From: Streptomyces fulvorobeus
GTDB taxonomy: Bacteria > Actinomycetota > Actinomycetes > Streptomycetales > Streptomycetaceae
Direction: 5' to 3'
DNA length: 64,000 nucleotides
NCBI RefSeq assembly: GCF_013167895.1
Contig: NZ_BLWC01000001.1
Coordinates: 1,302,001-1,366,000 of the forward strand
The position numbers and the translations under genes are program-made. Below, one piece after another: positions 10,265 to 20,887 of the stretch (within the stretch, counting starts at the first letter, position 1; the number at the start of each line of letters is the position of its first letter). Under the pieces are notes generated by a model. It was given only the letters and a program-made list of their open reading frames with translations, did no database searches and was not told where the DNA came from.

Positions 10265-10630
10265 ATGATGCGTATCGGAACCGTGGTGATGGGTGCGTCG
10301 GACGTCAGGCGCGCGGCGTCGTTCTGGAAGTCGGCGCTCGGTTATGTGGAGCGCGAACCGCTGGCGGACGACTGGGTGGTCCTGGTCCCGGCCTCGGGAA
10401 GCGGCGCCGGTCTGGCTTTGGGGCGCAGTAGGTCACCGGTGCAGGAGGTTCCCCGGGTCCACCTCGACCTCTACACGGACGAGCAGGAGACCGAGGTGGA
10501 GCGGTTGCTCGGGCTCGGGGCGGTCCGGGTGGCCTGGGAGCTCTACCCGCGGGACCCGGATTTCGTGGTGCTCGCCGATACGGAGGGCAATCGTTTCTGC
10601 GTCATCGACACGACGCGTGGTCCCGCCTGA
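10265..10630 (+). CDS. VOC (glyoxalase/bleomycin resistance) family protein
   Basis: 121 aa, two beta-alpha-beta-beta-beta modules typical of the vicinal oxygen chelate fold. Start VVMGASDVRRAASFWKSALG, then HLDLYTDEQE opening the second module and DPDFVVLADTEGNRFCVID at the end. Only some metal-ligand positions are obvious, so an actual dioxygenase or lyase activity cannot be assigned. ATGs at 10265 and 10268 are both possible starts. Stands alone, convergent with the PH-domain genes. Confidence 0.85.
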   Translation: MMRIGTVVMGASDVRRAASFWKSALGYVEREPLADDWVVLVPASGSGAGLALGRSRSPVQEVPRVHLDLYTDEQETEVERLLGLGAVRVAWELYPRDPDFVVLADTEGNRFCVIDTTRGPA

Positions 10631-10668
10631 GGGCTGTCCCGTCATCCCTGGTGGATCAGCGCGCGGTG

Positions 10669-12198
10669 TCAGCTGCGGTGCACGGGGATGTCCGGCGCCC
10701 CGGCGCGCTCCAGGAAGGGTTCCAGCAGGCCGGGGACGGCCTGCGCGGCGAATTCCAGGCCCTCGGAGGCGTCGGTGTCGTACGCCGTGTACGCGCCCGC
10801 TCCCGCGGCCGTGGTGGCGGTGACGCTCAGCAGCCCGGCACGCCGCTGGAAGTACGACTGGCGCACCGTCCAGCCGATCACTCCGGCCCGTTCCAGTGCG
10901 GCCGTGGAGCGCCGGACCGTGCCGGAGCGGGTCACCAGGTACGCGCCGCCCACGGCGTGTCCGAGGGCGCGGTAGGCGTCCAGGGCGAAGAGGACGGCGA
11001 GGGGCAGGAACACCGCGGCGCAGGCCAGGGCGGTCCAGAGCAGGAGGGGCGCCAGCAGGGCGCCCAGGGCCGCCATCACCGTCACGGGGACCAGCACGGC
11101 CCACAGCGCCCAGCCGAGCCGCCGGCGGCGGGCGGCGCGCGGATGGCCGGTCAGTGCGGCGCCCGTGGGGGCCACCCGCTCGCGCAGGACGTCGGCGGCG
11201 ACCGCGTCGGCGAGCGCGCGGGGTACGGCCGGCAGCAGGGTGTGGTGGGCGCCGTGCCGCTCCTTGTCGTCCTCGGCCAGGCCCGTCGCGATCGCGTCCA
11301 GCCGGGCGGCGCCCATGAGCCGTACCCCCAGCGGCTCCACGAGGTCGACGCCGCGCAGCCGCCGTTCCTCGATGGAGACCGACCGCGAGGTGAACAGGCC
11401 GCGGCGGACCCGCAGGGTGCCGCCCGTCTCACGTTCGAGCCGGTAGCCCCACCACATCTCGACCCAGAGTCCGAGCGCCCCGAGGACGCCGGCGACCCCC
11501 GCTGCCGCGGCCAGGACGAGCACGGTCCACAGCACCGGGGTGTCACGGAACAGGCCGCCGATCCAGGCGATCACCCGCCTCTGGACCCCGGCCCACTCGC
11601 TGACCTGCATCACGGCCCCGGCCGCCGCGCCGCCCAGCATGGGGGCGACGAAGGAGACCGGGGCGTATCTGATCCACCGGAGGTCCAGCGCGGTCAGTTC
11701 GCCCTCTCGGTGGCTGCCCGCCGCACCCGTGGCCGCGCGTTCCAGGAGCAGGCGGCGCAGCCGTTCGCCCTCCGCGCGTGTCACCGGGTCGAGCTCCAGC
11801 GTCGAGTCGCCGCCGACGTGCTCGCCGGTGCCGATCCGGACCGTGACGAGTCCCAGGAGGCGCTGGAGCGGCCGGGCCGTCAGATCGACGCCGCGGATGC
11901 GTTCGCGGGCCAGCGAGCGCTCCTTCACCAGCAGGAGGCCGGTGTGCAGGGAGACCCGTTCGGCACCGACGCGGTAGCGGGTGCGGCGCCAGCGTACGTA
12001 GTCGATCCCCGCCGACGACACGGTGAGCACGACGACGGCGGCGGGCACCCAGACCAGGGCGCCGCCGGTCCCCAGGCGTCCCGCGAGGGCGACACCTACC
12101 GGAACCGCGGCGCCGAGCAGCACCCCCGCCGTGACGAGCGCGGTGACCAGGACCGTACGCCGGTCCAGGCGGCGCCAGTCGTCGGCGGGGGTGCTCAC
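10669..12198 (-). CDS. Membrane PH-domain protein (YdbT-like, bPH2/DUF304 repeats)
   Basis: 509 aa. Pairs of transmembrane helices are followed by bacterial PH-like (bPH2) modules. The modules show a repeated R-x-R-x3-G-x5-R pattern: RTRYRVGAERVSLHTGLLL with RIRGVDLTARPLQRLLGL, and again LRVRRGLFTSRSVSIEERRL with GVDLVEPLGVRLMG. Start GTG 12198 overlaps the stop of the preceding PH gene (GTGA). The order YdbS-like then YdbT-like is the same as in Bacillus, where ydbST is linked to membrane stress and antimicrobial tolerance. Its role here is unknown; coupling to pgi is a Streptomyces arrangement. Confidence 0.8.
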   Translation of the reverse strand: MSTPADDWRRLDRRTVLVTALVTAGVLLGAAVPVGVALAGRLGTGGALVWVPAAVVVLTVSSAGIDYVRWRRTRYRVGAERVSLHTGLLLVKERSLARERIRGVDLTARPLQRLLGLVTVRIGTGEHVGGDSTLELDPVTRAEGERLRRLLLERAATGAAGSHREGELTALDLRWIRYAPVSFVAPMLGGAAAGAVMQVSEWAGVQRRVIAWIGGLFRDTPVLWTVLVLAAAAGVAGVLGALGLWVEMWWGYRLERETGGTLRVRRGLFTSRSVSIEERRLRGVDLVEPLGVRLMGAARLDAIATGLAEDDKERHGAHHTLLPAVPRALADAVAADVLRERVAPTGAALTGHPRAARRRRLGWALWAVLVPVTVMAALGALLAPLLLWTALACAAVFLPLAVLFALDAYRALGHAVGGAYLVTRSGTVRRSTAALERAGVIGWTVRQSYFQRRAGLLSVTATTAAGAGAYTAYDTDASEGLEFAAQAVPGLLEPFLERAGAPDIPVHRS

Positions 12199-12698
12199 GT
12201 GGCGTCCCCGGGGGTGTCCTGGGTGATCCGGGTCAGCCGTTCGGCCAGCTCGGCCGCCACCTCGTGGTCGAGGCCCTCGATCCGCACCGCACCCTTGGCG
12301 GACGCGGTGGTGACGGTGACCGTGGCCAGCCTCCAGAGCTGTTCCAGGGGGCCGCGCACGGTGTCCACGGTCTGGATCCGGGACATCGGCGCGATCCGCC
12401 ACTCCTGGCGGAAGACCCCCGTCCGGACGTAGACCGCCTCTTCGGTGACCTCCCAGCGGTGGGTGCGGAACCACCAGAGGGGGAGGAGGACGGCACAGAC
12501 CAGGCCGGTGACCGCCAGGACGGCCGCGGCCGTCAGCAGCCAGAACCGGGCGGGCCCGGTCAGCGCGCCGATCAGGCCGAGCACCAGTACGGGTACCGCG
12601 GTCATCAACAGCGCCTGGGCCCGCCACCAGCCGACGGCCCTGCGGTCCAGCGTGTTGCGCGGCGCCCGCAGCCGTACCGTCCCCTCCCCCGTCACCAC
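12195..12698 (-). CDS. PH-domain membrane protein (YdbS-like, bPH2)
   Basis: 167 aa: two transmembrane helices (about residues 25-70) and then one bPH2 module containing HRWEVTEEAVYVRTGVF and the RIQTVDTVRGPLEQLWRL box. The GTG at 12698 starts 5 bp after the pgi stop; a second GTG is next to it and no strong Shine-Dalgarno is visible, so translation is probably coupled to pgi. Overlaps the next gene by 4 bp. Probably the small partner of the 509-aa protein in one membrane complex (inference). Confidence 0.8.
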   Translation of the reverse strand: MVTGEGTVRLRAPRNTLDRRAVGWWRAQALLMTAVPVLVLGLIGALTGPARFWLLTAAAVLAVTGLVCAVLLPLWWFRTHRWEVTEEAVYVRTGVFRQEWRIAPMSRIQTVDTVRGPLEQLWRLATVTVTTASAKGAVRIEGLDHEVAAELAERLTRITQDTPGDAT

Positions 12699-12703
12699 GC
12701 GGC

Positions 12704-14356
12704 TCAGCGTCCCCGCAGGGTGCGGTACGCGGCGACGAGCGCGGCGGTGGAGCTGTCGAGCCGCTCCCCTCCCGTGCCCTCGGTCAGGACCGGCTCGATC
12801 TTCTTGGCGAGGACCTTGCCGAGCTCGACGCCCCACTGGTCGAACGAGTCGATGTTCCAGACGGCGCCCTGGACGAAGACCTTGTGCTCGTACAGCGCGA
12901 TGAGCTGGCCGAGCACCGAGGGAGTCAGCCGGTCGGCGAGGATCGTGGTCGTCGGGTGGTTGCCGCGGAACGTCTTGTGCGGCACCAGCTCCTCGGGCAC
13001 ACCCTCCGCACGGACCTCGTCAGGGGTCTTGCCGAAGGCCAGCGCCTGGGTCTGGGCGAAGAAGTTGGCCATCAGCAGATCGTGCTGCGGGACGAGTCCG
13101 GGCAGCAGGTCACCGACCGGCTCGGCGAAGCCGATGAAGTCGGCGGGGATGACCTTGGTGCCCTGGTGGATCAACTGGTAGTACGCGTGCTGCCCGTTGG
13201 TCCCGGGCGTCCCCCAGACGACCGGGCCGGTCTGCCACTCCACCGGGTCGCCGTCCCGGTCCACGGACTTGCCGTTGGACTCCATGTCCAGCTGCTGGAG
13301 GTAGGCGGTGAACTTGGACAGGTAGTGGCTGTAGGGCAGTACGGCGTGCGACTGCGCGTCGAAGAACCCGCCGTACCAGACGCCCAGCAGCCCGAGCAGC
13401 AGCGGGGCGTTCTCCTCGGCCGGGGCGTTGCGGAAGTGCTCGTCGACGAGGTGGAAGCCGTCGAGCATCTCGCGGAAGCGGTCCGGGCCGATGGCGATCA
13501 TCAGGGAGAGACCGATCGCCGAGTCGTAGGAGTACCGCCCGCCGACCCAGTCCCAGAACTCGAACATGTTGGCCGTGTCGATGCCGAAGTCGGCGACCTT
13601 CCCGGCGTTGGTCGACAGCGCCACGAAGTGCTTGGCGACGGCTTCCTGACCCGCCCCCACTCCCGTGAGCAGCCAGTCGCGGGCCGAGGTGGCGTTGGTG
13701 ATGGTCTCGATCGTGGTGAACGTCTTGGAGGCGATCACGAACAGCGTCTCGGCCGGGTCGAGCCCCTGGAGGGCCTCGTGGAGGTCGGCTCCGTCGACGT
13801 TCGACACGAAGCGCAGGGTGAGCGAGCGGTCCGTGAAGGAGCGCAGTGCCTCGTACGCCATGGCGGGGCCGAGGTCCGAACCGCCGATGCCGATGTTCAC
13901 GATGTTCTTGATGCGCCTGCCGGTGTGGCCGGTCCACTCCCCCGACCTGACCCGGTCGGAGAAGGCGGCCATCTTGTCCAGGACGGCGTGCACGGCGGGC
14001 ACGACGTTCTCGCCGTCGACCTCGATCACGGCGTCGCGCGGAGCGCGCAGCGCGGTGTGCAGGACGGCGCGGTCCTCGGTCGTGTTGATCTTCTCGCCGC
14101 GGAACATCGCGTCCCGCAGCTCCGCGACACCGGTGGCGGCGGCCAGCTCGCGCAGCAGCCGCAGCGTCTCGTCGGTGACCAGGTTCTTGGAGTAGTCGAC
14201 GAGGAGGTCGCCGACCCGGAGGGTGAGGTCGGTCCCGCGGTCCGGTGCGTCGGCGAACAGCTGCCGCAGACGGGTCCCGGCGAGTTCCTCACGGTGCTTG
14301 CCGAGAGCCGTCCATTCGGGCGTCTGGTTGAGCTTCGTTCGGCTTGGTGCGTTCAT
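12704..14356 (-). CDS. pgi: Glucose-6-phosphate isomerase
   Basis: Interconverts glucose-6-P and fructose-6-P, linking the nearby pentose phosphate and glycolytic genes. 550 aa, full length. Signatures: [59 protein letters not shown] and, at the C-terminus, [18 protein letters not shown] with the catalytic lysine. ATG 14356 was chosen for its [15 protein letters not shown] start, typical of relatives. First gene of a unit with the two PH-domain genes. Confidence 0.97.
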   Translation of the reverse strand: MNAPSRTKLNQTPEWTALGKHREELAGTRLRQLFADAPDRGTDLTLRVGDLLVDYSKNLVTDETLRLLRELAAATGVAELRDAMFRGEKINTTEDRAVLHTALRAPRDAVIEVDGENVVPAVHAVLDKMAAFSDRVRSGEWTGHTGRRIKNIVNIGIGGSDLGPAMAYEALRSFTDRSLTLRFVSNVDGADLHEALQGLDPAETLFVIASKTFTTIETITNATSARDWLLTGVGAGQEAVAKHFVALSTNAGKVADFGIDTANMFEFWDWVGGRYSYDSAIGLSLMIAIGPDRFREMLDGFHLVDEHFRNAPAEENAPLLLGLLGVWYGGFFDAQSHAVLPYSHYLSKFTAYLQQLDMESNGKSVDRDGDPVEWQTGPVVWGTPGTNGQHAYYQLIHQGTKVIPADFIGFAEPVGDLLPGLVPQHDLLMANFFAQTQALAFGKTPDEVRAEGVPEELVPHKTFRGNHPTTTILADRLTPSVLGQLIALYEHKVFVQGAVWNIDSFDQWGVELGKVLAKKIEPVLTEGTGGERLDSSTAALVAAYRTLRGR

Positions 14357-14469
14357 CCCGGGTATCAGCCCACTTCTTCTCGTGCCTGCGCATGCCCCAC
14401 TGCCCCTCCAACCTAATTGATCGGGGAGGCGTGCGGCGCGAGGGTGGGTCACGGCACGGGAAAAGCGGT

Positions 14470-14500
14470 CCGGCCGGACACCCTGGGGGTGACCGGCCGG
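14470..14500 (-). terminator. Hairpin between rbpA-like gene and pgi
   Basis: Arms at 14470-14482 and 14488-14500 pair except for one A/A mismatch. It lies 8 bp past the stop of the RbpA-family gene, so it probably ends that transcript. Confidence 0.55.
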
Positions 14501-14507
14501 TGAACAA

Positions 14508-14843
14508 CTAGATCTCGCCGCGGAGTTTCGCGAGCGCCTCGGCAAGAATGGCCTCGCCGTCCGCGTCGCTGCGCCGCTCGCGTACGTACGCGAGATGCGT
14601 CTTGTACGGCTCGGTGCGCGGCGGGGCGGGCGGGCTGTCGCGGTTCTGGCCGGCCGGGAAGCCGCAGCGCGGGCAGTCCCAGGTCTCCGGTACCTGCGCG
14701 TCATGGGCGAAACTGGGCTGCGTCTCGTGCCCGTTCGAGCACCAGAAGGAGATGCGCAGACGCGGCGCGGACTCGCCCCGCTCGGCCTCTCCCATCGGCC
14801 CCGCGCCGACCCGGCTTCCCCGGATCGCGTTGCCACTTGCCAC
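14508..14843 (-). CDS. rbpA: RNA polymerase-binding protein, RbpA family
   Basis: 111 aa. RbpA proteins bind RNA polymerase and group 1/2 sigma factors and stabilise promoter complexes. The N-terminal [10 protein letters not shown] matches the RbpA opening. The core domain carries zinc-type cysteines (WCSNGHE and WDCPRCGF). A basic linker ([17 protein letters not shown]) leads to the sigma-interacting helices [13 protein letters not shown]. Streptomyces can have more than one RbpA paralogue. Because this copy sits beside secG rather than at the classic rbpA locus, it may be the paralogue, and the symbol is tentative. Confidence 0.85.
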   Translation of the reverse strand: MASGNAIRGSRVGAGPMGEAERGESAPRLRISFWCSNGHETQPSFAHDAQVPETWDCPRCGFPAGQNRDSPPAPPRTEPYKTHLAYVRERRSDADGEAILAEALAKLRGEI

Positions 14844-14952
14844 GGTCGTAACTCCCTGCGTGATGGTGCTCGAAGATGCCCCAGTCTACGTAAGGCCCAA
14901 CGCGCGTCCAGTGATTGGAGTTACACCCTCACCGGGAATCGCGGACGCCGGG

Positions 14953-15189
14953 TCAGTTGTCCAGCTTCATCAGCAGACCAAGTACGACGATGCATGCGAA
15001 CCACACGAGACCGACCACCACGGTGATGCGGTCGAGGTTGCGCTCGGCGACCGAGGAGCCGCCGACTGACGACTGCATACCGCCGCCGAACATGTCGGAA
15101 AGGCCGCCGCCCTTTCCCTTGTGCATCAGCACCAGCAGCATCAGCAGCAGGCTGAAGACGATCAGGGCGATCGAGAACCCCATAATCAC
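14953..15189 (-). CDS. secG: Preprotein translocase subunit SecG
   Basis: 78 aa with two membrane helices (about residues 3-22 and 55-74) joined by the Gly-rich loop KGKGGGLSDMFGGG, the usual SecG layout. Accessory channel subunit of SecYEG. GTG 15189 has AGGGA about 9 nt upstream; an ATG two codons later is also possible. Downstream of tpiA on the same strand, after a terminator-like hairpin. Confidence 0.93.
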   Translation of the reverse strand: MIMGFSIALIVFSLLLMLLVLMHKGKGGGLSDMFGGGMQSSVGGSSVAERNLDRITVVVGLVWFACIVVLGLLMKLDN

Positions 15190-15239
15190 GGCTGGTCCCT
15201 ACTTTCCGGAATTCCCTTGGACTGCGCATACGGACAACG

Positions 15240-15267
15240 GGGGCCGGAGGGTACCCCCCTCGGCCCC
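15240..15267 (-). terminator. Terminator-like hairpin between tpiA and secG
   Basis: GC stem: 15240-15246 pairs with 15261-15267 and continues to 15251/15257 with one bulged G. It is 33 bp past the tpiA stop on the same strand. Confidence 0.5.
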
Positions 15268-15300
15268 GCTAGGGTACGACGGATCGGCGCTACCGCATAC

Positions 15301-16077
15301 TCACTGGTCGCGGAAGCGGACGATCTTGACGAACTCCTCGGCGTCGAGTGCCGCGCCTCCGACGAGCGCGCCGTCGACGTCGGGCTGCGCCATGATGGCC
15401 GCCACGTTGCCGGACTTCACGGAGCCGCCGTACTGGATGCGGACGGCGTCGGCCAGCTCCTGCGAGTACAGCTCGGCCAGCCGGCCGCGGATCGCTCCGC
15501 ACACCTCCTGGGCGTCCTCGGGAGTGGCGACCTCGCCGGTCCCGATGGCCCAGACCGGCTCGTACGCGATCACGATGGACCCGGCCTGCTCGGCCGGGAT
15601 GTCTTTGAGGGCACCGTCGAGCTGCGCGAGGGTGTGGGAGACCTGGTCACCGGCCTTGCGGATGTCCAGGCCCTCGCCGACGCAGAGGATCGGGGTCAGG
15701 CCGTGCTTGTACGCGGCCTTCACCTTGGCGTTGCAGATCTCGTCGCTCTCGCCGTGGTACTGGCGGCGCTCGCTGTGGCCGACGGCCACGTACGCGCACT
15801 TGAGCTTGGCGAGCATGGCGCCGGAGATCTCACCGGTGTAGGCACCGGATTCGTGTGCCGAGATGTCCTGGGCGCCGTACTTGATCTTCAGCTTGTCACC
15901 GTCCACCAGGGTCTGCACGGAGCGCAGGTCGGTGAAGGGCGGCAGGACGGCGACCTCTACGGCGTCGTAGTCCTTGTCGGCCAGGGCGAAGGCGAGCTTC
16001 TGGGTGTGGGCGATGGCCTCGAGGTGGTTGAGGTTCATCTTCCAGTTGCCCGCCATCAGCGGGGTGCGGTTAGTCAT
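15301..16077 (-). CDS. tpiA: Triosephosphate isomerase
   Basis: Interconverts dihydroxyacetone-P and glyceraldehyde-3-P. 258 aa TIM barrel. [10 protein letters not shown] gives the N-terminal Asn/Lys pair, VGHSERRQY holds the electrophilic His, and [14 protein letters not shown] holds the catalytic Glu and the flexible loop 6. GGSVKSGN forms the phosphate-binding loop. It starts only 6 bp after pgk, so the two genes form an operon. Confidence 0.97.
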   Translation of the reverse strand: MTNRTPLMAGNWKMNLNHLEAIAHTQKLAFALADKDYDAVEVAVLPPFTDLRSVQTLVDGDKLKIKYGAQDISAHESGAYTGEISGAMLAKLKCAYVAVGHSERRQYHGESDEICNAKVKAAYKHGLTPILCVGEGLDIRKAGDQVSHTLAQLDGALKDIPAEQAGSIVIAYEPVWAIGTGEVATPEDAQEVCGAIRGRLAELYSQELADAVRIQYGGSVKSGNVAAIMAQPDVDGALVGGAALDAEEFVKIVRFRDQ

Positions 16078-16083
16078 TGAGTG

Positions 16084-17294
16084 TCAGTCCTCCAGTGCGG
16101 CGAGGCCGGGAAGCGTCTTGCCCTCGAGGTATTCGAGGCTGGCGCCGCCACCGGTCGAGATATGGCCGAACGCATTCTCGTCGAAGCCCAGGATGCGCAC
16201 GGCGGCGGCACTGTCCCCGCCGCCGACGACGCTGAAGCCCGGGGAGTCGACGAGGGCCTGGGCGACCGCCCTGGTGCCCTCGGCGTAGTCGGGGTGCTCG
16301 AAGACACCCATGGGACCGTTCCAGAAGACCGTGGCCGCGTCGGCGAGCTTCCCGGCGTACAGCGCGTTGGTCTCAGGACCGTTGTCCAGGCCCATCGCCC
16401 CGGCCGGGATGGCGTCGGCGGCCACCGTCGTGGGGTTGCTGGGGCCTTGGTCTTCAGGTCGGGGAACTGCTCGGAGACGACGACGTCCACGGGAAGGACG
16501 AACTCCACGCCCTTCTCCTCGGCCCGCTGCAGGTACTTCAGCACGGCCGGGATCTGGTCCTCCTGCAGGAGGGAGCTGCCGACCTCGTGGCCCTGGGCCT
16601 TGAGGAAGGTGTACGCCATGCCGCCGCCGATGAGGATGCGGTCCGCCCGCTCCAGCAGGTGGTCGATGACGCCGAGCTTGTCGGAGACCTTGGAGCCGCC
16701 GAGCACGACGGCGTAGGGGCGCTCGACCTCGTCGGTGAGCTTCTTCAGGACGCCGACCTCGGTGGCGATGAGGTCGCCCGCCGCGTGCGGCAGCCGTGCC
16801 GGGAGGTCGAAGACCGAGGCGTGCTTGCGGTGGACCGCGCCGAAGCCGTCGCCCACGTAGAGATCGGCGAGCTCCGCGAGCTGGTCGGCGAAGGCGCCGC
16901 GCTCGGCGTCGTCCTTGGAGGTCTCACCGGCGTTGAAGCGGAGGTTCTCGACCACGGCCACCTGGCCGTCGGTGAGGGCGGCGACCACGGCGCGGGCCGA
17001 GTCGCCGACCGTGTCGGTCGCGAACGCGACCCCGGTGCCGAGCAGCTCACCGAGGCGTGCCGCCGCCGGGGCGAGCGAGAACGCCGGGTCGGGCGCGCCC
17101 TTGGGGCGGCCGAGGTGCGAGGCGACGATGACCCGCGCGCCGGCTCCGGTCAGTCTGGCGACCGTGGGGGCGACGGCGCGGATGCGGCCGTCGTCGGTGA
17201 TCGTGGTGCCGTCGAGCGGCACGTTGAGGTCGGCGCGGACGAATACCCGCTTTCCCGCGACCCCTTCGGTGAGAAGTTCGTCGATCGTCTTCAT
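16084..17294 (-). CDS. pgk: Phosphoglycerate kinase, with a one-base frameshift
   Basis: ATP-forming step of glycolysis. Reading from ATG 17294, the frame is normal ([30 protein letters not shown]) until FPDLKTKA. It then slips at the G run 16441-16444 on the plus strand. The rest of the protein ([37 protein letters not shown]) continues in another frame down to 16084. Adding one G restores a 403-aa protein of normal size. As the only pgk in view and a central enzyme, a sequence error is much more likely than gene loss. Confidence 0.93.
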
Positions 17295-17336
17295 CTGTTT
17301 CCGGATACTCCTTGGAAGGACGAGAGAGCATGCGAC

Positions 17337-17374
17337 GGGGCTCGAACGGCGCCGCGTTGCGCCGTCCGAGCCCC
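17337..17374 (-). terminator. Terminator hairpin between gap and pgk
   Basis: Arms 17337-17352 and 17359-17374 pair over 15 bp with one A/C mismatch and a 6-nt loop. It lies 33 bp past the gap stop and before pgk, so gap and pgk-tpiA are probably separate transcripts or differentially expressed. Confidence 0.7.
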
Positions 17375-17407
17375 ATGCTCACATCGAGTTGCCTGCCACT
17401 CCGAGGA

Positions 17408-18783
<1,376 letters not shown>

Positions 18784-18846
18784 CGCCCGCACGTGCCGCT
18801 GCCGGCGCACCCTGCGGGGGTGCGCCGGCAGCGGCACGTGCGGGCG
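18784..18846 (-). terminator. Very long perfect hairpin downstream of whiA
   Basis: Arms 18784-18812 and 18818-18846 are perfect complements: 29 bp with a 5-nt loop. The hairpin starts 27 bp after the whiA stop and most likely ends the uvrC-rapZ-yvcK-whiA transcript. No U-tract follows. Confidence 0.8.
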
Positions 18847-18873
18847 GGATGTCACGGAGCGGGGCGGGGGCGG

Positions 18874-19863
18874 TCAGCCGACGAGCCCGTCCGCCAGCTC
18901 CTCGCTCAGGGTGGATTCCGTGCCCGGGATACCCAGGTCCTGGGCCCGCTTGTCGGCCATGGCCAGCAGGCGGCGGATCCGGCCGGCGACGGCGTCCTTG
19001 GTCAGCGGCGGCTCGGCCAGCGCGCCGAGCTCCTCCAGCGACGCCTGCTTGTGCTCCATACGCAGCCGCCCGGCCGCCGCGAGGTGCTCAGGAACCTCTT
19101 CGCCCAGGATCTCCAGCGCGCGCCCCACCCGGGCGCCCGCGGCGACCGCGGCCCGTGCGGAACGGCGCAGGTTGGCGTCGTCGAAGTTGGCGAGGCGGTT
19201 CGCCGTGGCACGGACCTCGCGCCGCATCCGGCGCTCCTCCCAGGCCAGCACCGACTCGTGCGCGCCCAGCCTGGTCAGGAGCGCGCCGATGGCGTCGCCG
19301 TCGCGGACGACGACGCGGTCCACACCGCGCACCTCGCGGGCCTTCGCCCCGATGGAGAGCCTGCGGGCCGCGCCGACCAGGGCGAGCGCCGCCTCGGGAC
19401 CCGGGCAGGTCACCTCCAGCGAGGAGGAGCGGCCGGGCTCGGTGAGCGAACCGTGCGCGAGGAAGGCCCCGCGCCAGGCCGCCTCGGCGTCGCAGGTGGC
19501 CCCCGAGACCACCTGCGGGGGCAGCCCGCGGATGGGACGGCCGCGGCCGTCCACCAGGCCGGTCTGGCGGGCGAGCTGGTCGCCGCCGGCCACCACCCGT
19601 ACGACGTAGCGGGAGCCTCGCCGCAGCCCGCCCGGTGCCATCACGATCAGCTCCGAGCTGTGTCCGAAGATTTCGAGGATGTCCCGCTTCAGCCGGCGCG
19701 CCGCCATCGCGGTGTCCAGCTCCGCCTCGATCACGATCCGGCCGCTCACCAGGTGCAGCCCACCCGCGAACCGAAGAATCGCCGAGACCTCTGCCTTCCT
19801 GCAACAGGTCCGGGTCACGGGAAGCCGAGAGACTTCGTCCTTCACCGCTGGCGTCATCGCCAT
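18874..19863 (-). CDS. whiA: Sporulation regulator WhiA
   Basis: DNA-binding developmental regulator that acts with WhiB to drive the switch from aerial growth to sporulation septation. 329 aa. The N-terminal part is a degenerate LAGLIDADG homing-endonuclease-like fold ([18 protein letters not shown], residues 29-46; [19 protein letters not shown], about 130-150). The C-terminal helix-turn-helix is around [32 protein letters not shown] lies upstream of ATG 19863. It overlaps the yvcK stop by 10 bp, so it is translationally coupled to yvcK. Confidence 0.96.
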   Translation of the reverse strand: MAMTPAVKDEVSRLPVTRTCCRKAEVSAILRFAGGLHLVSGRIVIEAELDTAMAARRLKRDILEIFGHSSELIVMAPGGLRRGSRYVVRVVAGGDQLARQTGLVDGRGRPIRGLPPQVVSGATCDAEAAWRGAFLAHGSLTEPGRSSSLEVTCPGPEAALALVGAARRLSIGAKAREVRGVDRVVVRDGDAIGALLTRLGAHESVLAWEERRMRREVRATANRLANFDDANLRRSARAAVAAGARVGRALEILGEEVPEHLAAAGRLRMEHKQASLEELGALAEPPLTKDAVAGRIRRLLAMADKRAQDLGIPGTESTLSEELADGLVG

Positions 19864-20887
19864 GGGCCGATCCTTCCATGCATCCGGAAAATACGGTCGT
19901 ACGCGGCGGCCAACAGCTCCGGATCATGGATCGGAACGTCGTCGGGTGAAGCCACCGGCGCCAGCTCGACCGCGGCGCCGAGCCGCTGTGCGGCGTCGGC
20001 GAGGGAGTCGCGGTCAGGCACGGCGGCCTCGTCGGCCAACACCACGTCCAAGGCGAGTTTAGGGGCGTGTCGCCCCAAAACCTCCAAATGACGCTGCGGT
20101 GAGAAGCCATCTGTTTCACCGGGTTGCGGCGCGAGGTTCAGCGAAAGGACCTTCCGGGCCTTCGTGACGACCAGCGCGTCGAGCAGTTCCGGGACGAGCA
20201 GGTGCGGAATCACCGAGGAGAACCAGGACCCGGGACCGAGCACCACCCAGTCCGCGTCGAGGACGGCGGCGACCGCTTCCGGCACGGCGGGCGGGCCGGA
20301 AGGGACCAGGTGCACCGACTGCACCTCGCCCGGGGTGAGCGCCACCGTCGCCTGCCCGCGCACGGTGACGACGTCGTCGGGGCGCTGCGGGTCGTGTCCC
20401 CGGACGAGTGCCTGGAGCTCCAGCGGCACGGCCGACATCGGCAGCACCCGGCCGTGGGCGCCGAGGAGCCTGCCGACGAGGTCGAGCGCCTGCACGTGGT
20501 CGCCGAGCTGCTCCCAGAGCGCGACGATCAGCAGGTTGCCGACGGCGTGTTCGTGCAGGTCGCCCTTCGACTCGAAACGGTGCTGGATGACCTGGGCCCA
20601 GGTCTGGCCCCACTCGTCGTCCCCGCAGAGCGCGGCCAGCGCCTTGCGGAGGTCGCCCGGGGCAGCACGCCCAGCTCCTCACGGAGCCGGCCGCTGGACC
20701 CCCCGTCGTCGGCGACGGTGACCACGGCGGTGAGATCACCGGTGATCCGGCGCAGCGCCGTCAGCGAGGCCGACAGCCCCATGCCGCCCCCCAGGGCGAC
20801 GACCTTGGGCTGGGCGCCGCGCTTGCGTCCGGACAGCGCGGATGTCGCTCTGCTCAACCGCCGCAGACGCATATTGCGACTGGTCAC
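19854..20887 (-). CDS. yvcK: YvcK/GlnF-like (CofD-superfamily) protein, with a one-base frameshift
   Basis: UDP-sugar-binding regulator of the gluconeogenesis-factor family, linked to central carbon and cell-wall metabolism. The N-terminal nucleotide-binding motif [19 protein letters not shown] and [15 protein letters not shown] are intact. After GVLP the frame slips at the G run 20659-20662 on the plus strand. The rest ([30 protein letters not shown]) continues to the stop at 19854. One added base gives 344 aa, normal for the family. The GTG start overlaps the rapZ stop by 4 bp and the 3' end overlaps whiA by 10 bp. Confidence 0.9.

Noticed and set aside
14848..14925. GTAACTCC...GGAGTTAC inverted repeat upstream of the RbpA-family gene
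   Set aside because: Only 8 bp with a 62-nt loop; not enough to call a structure.
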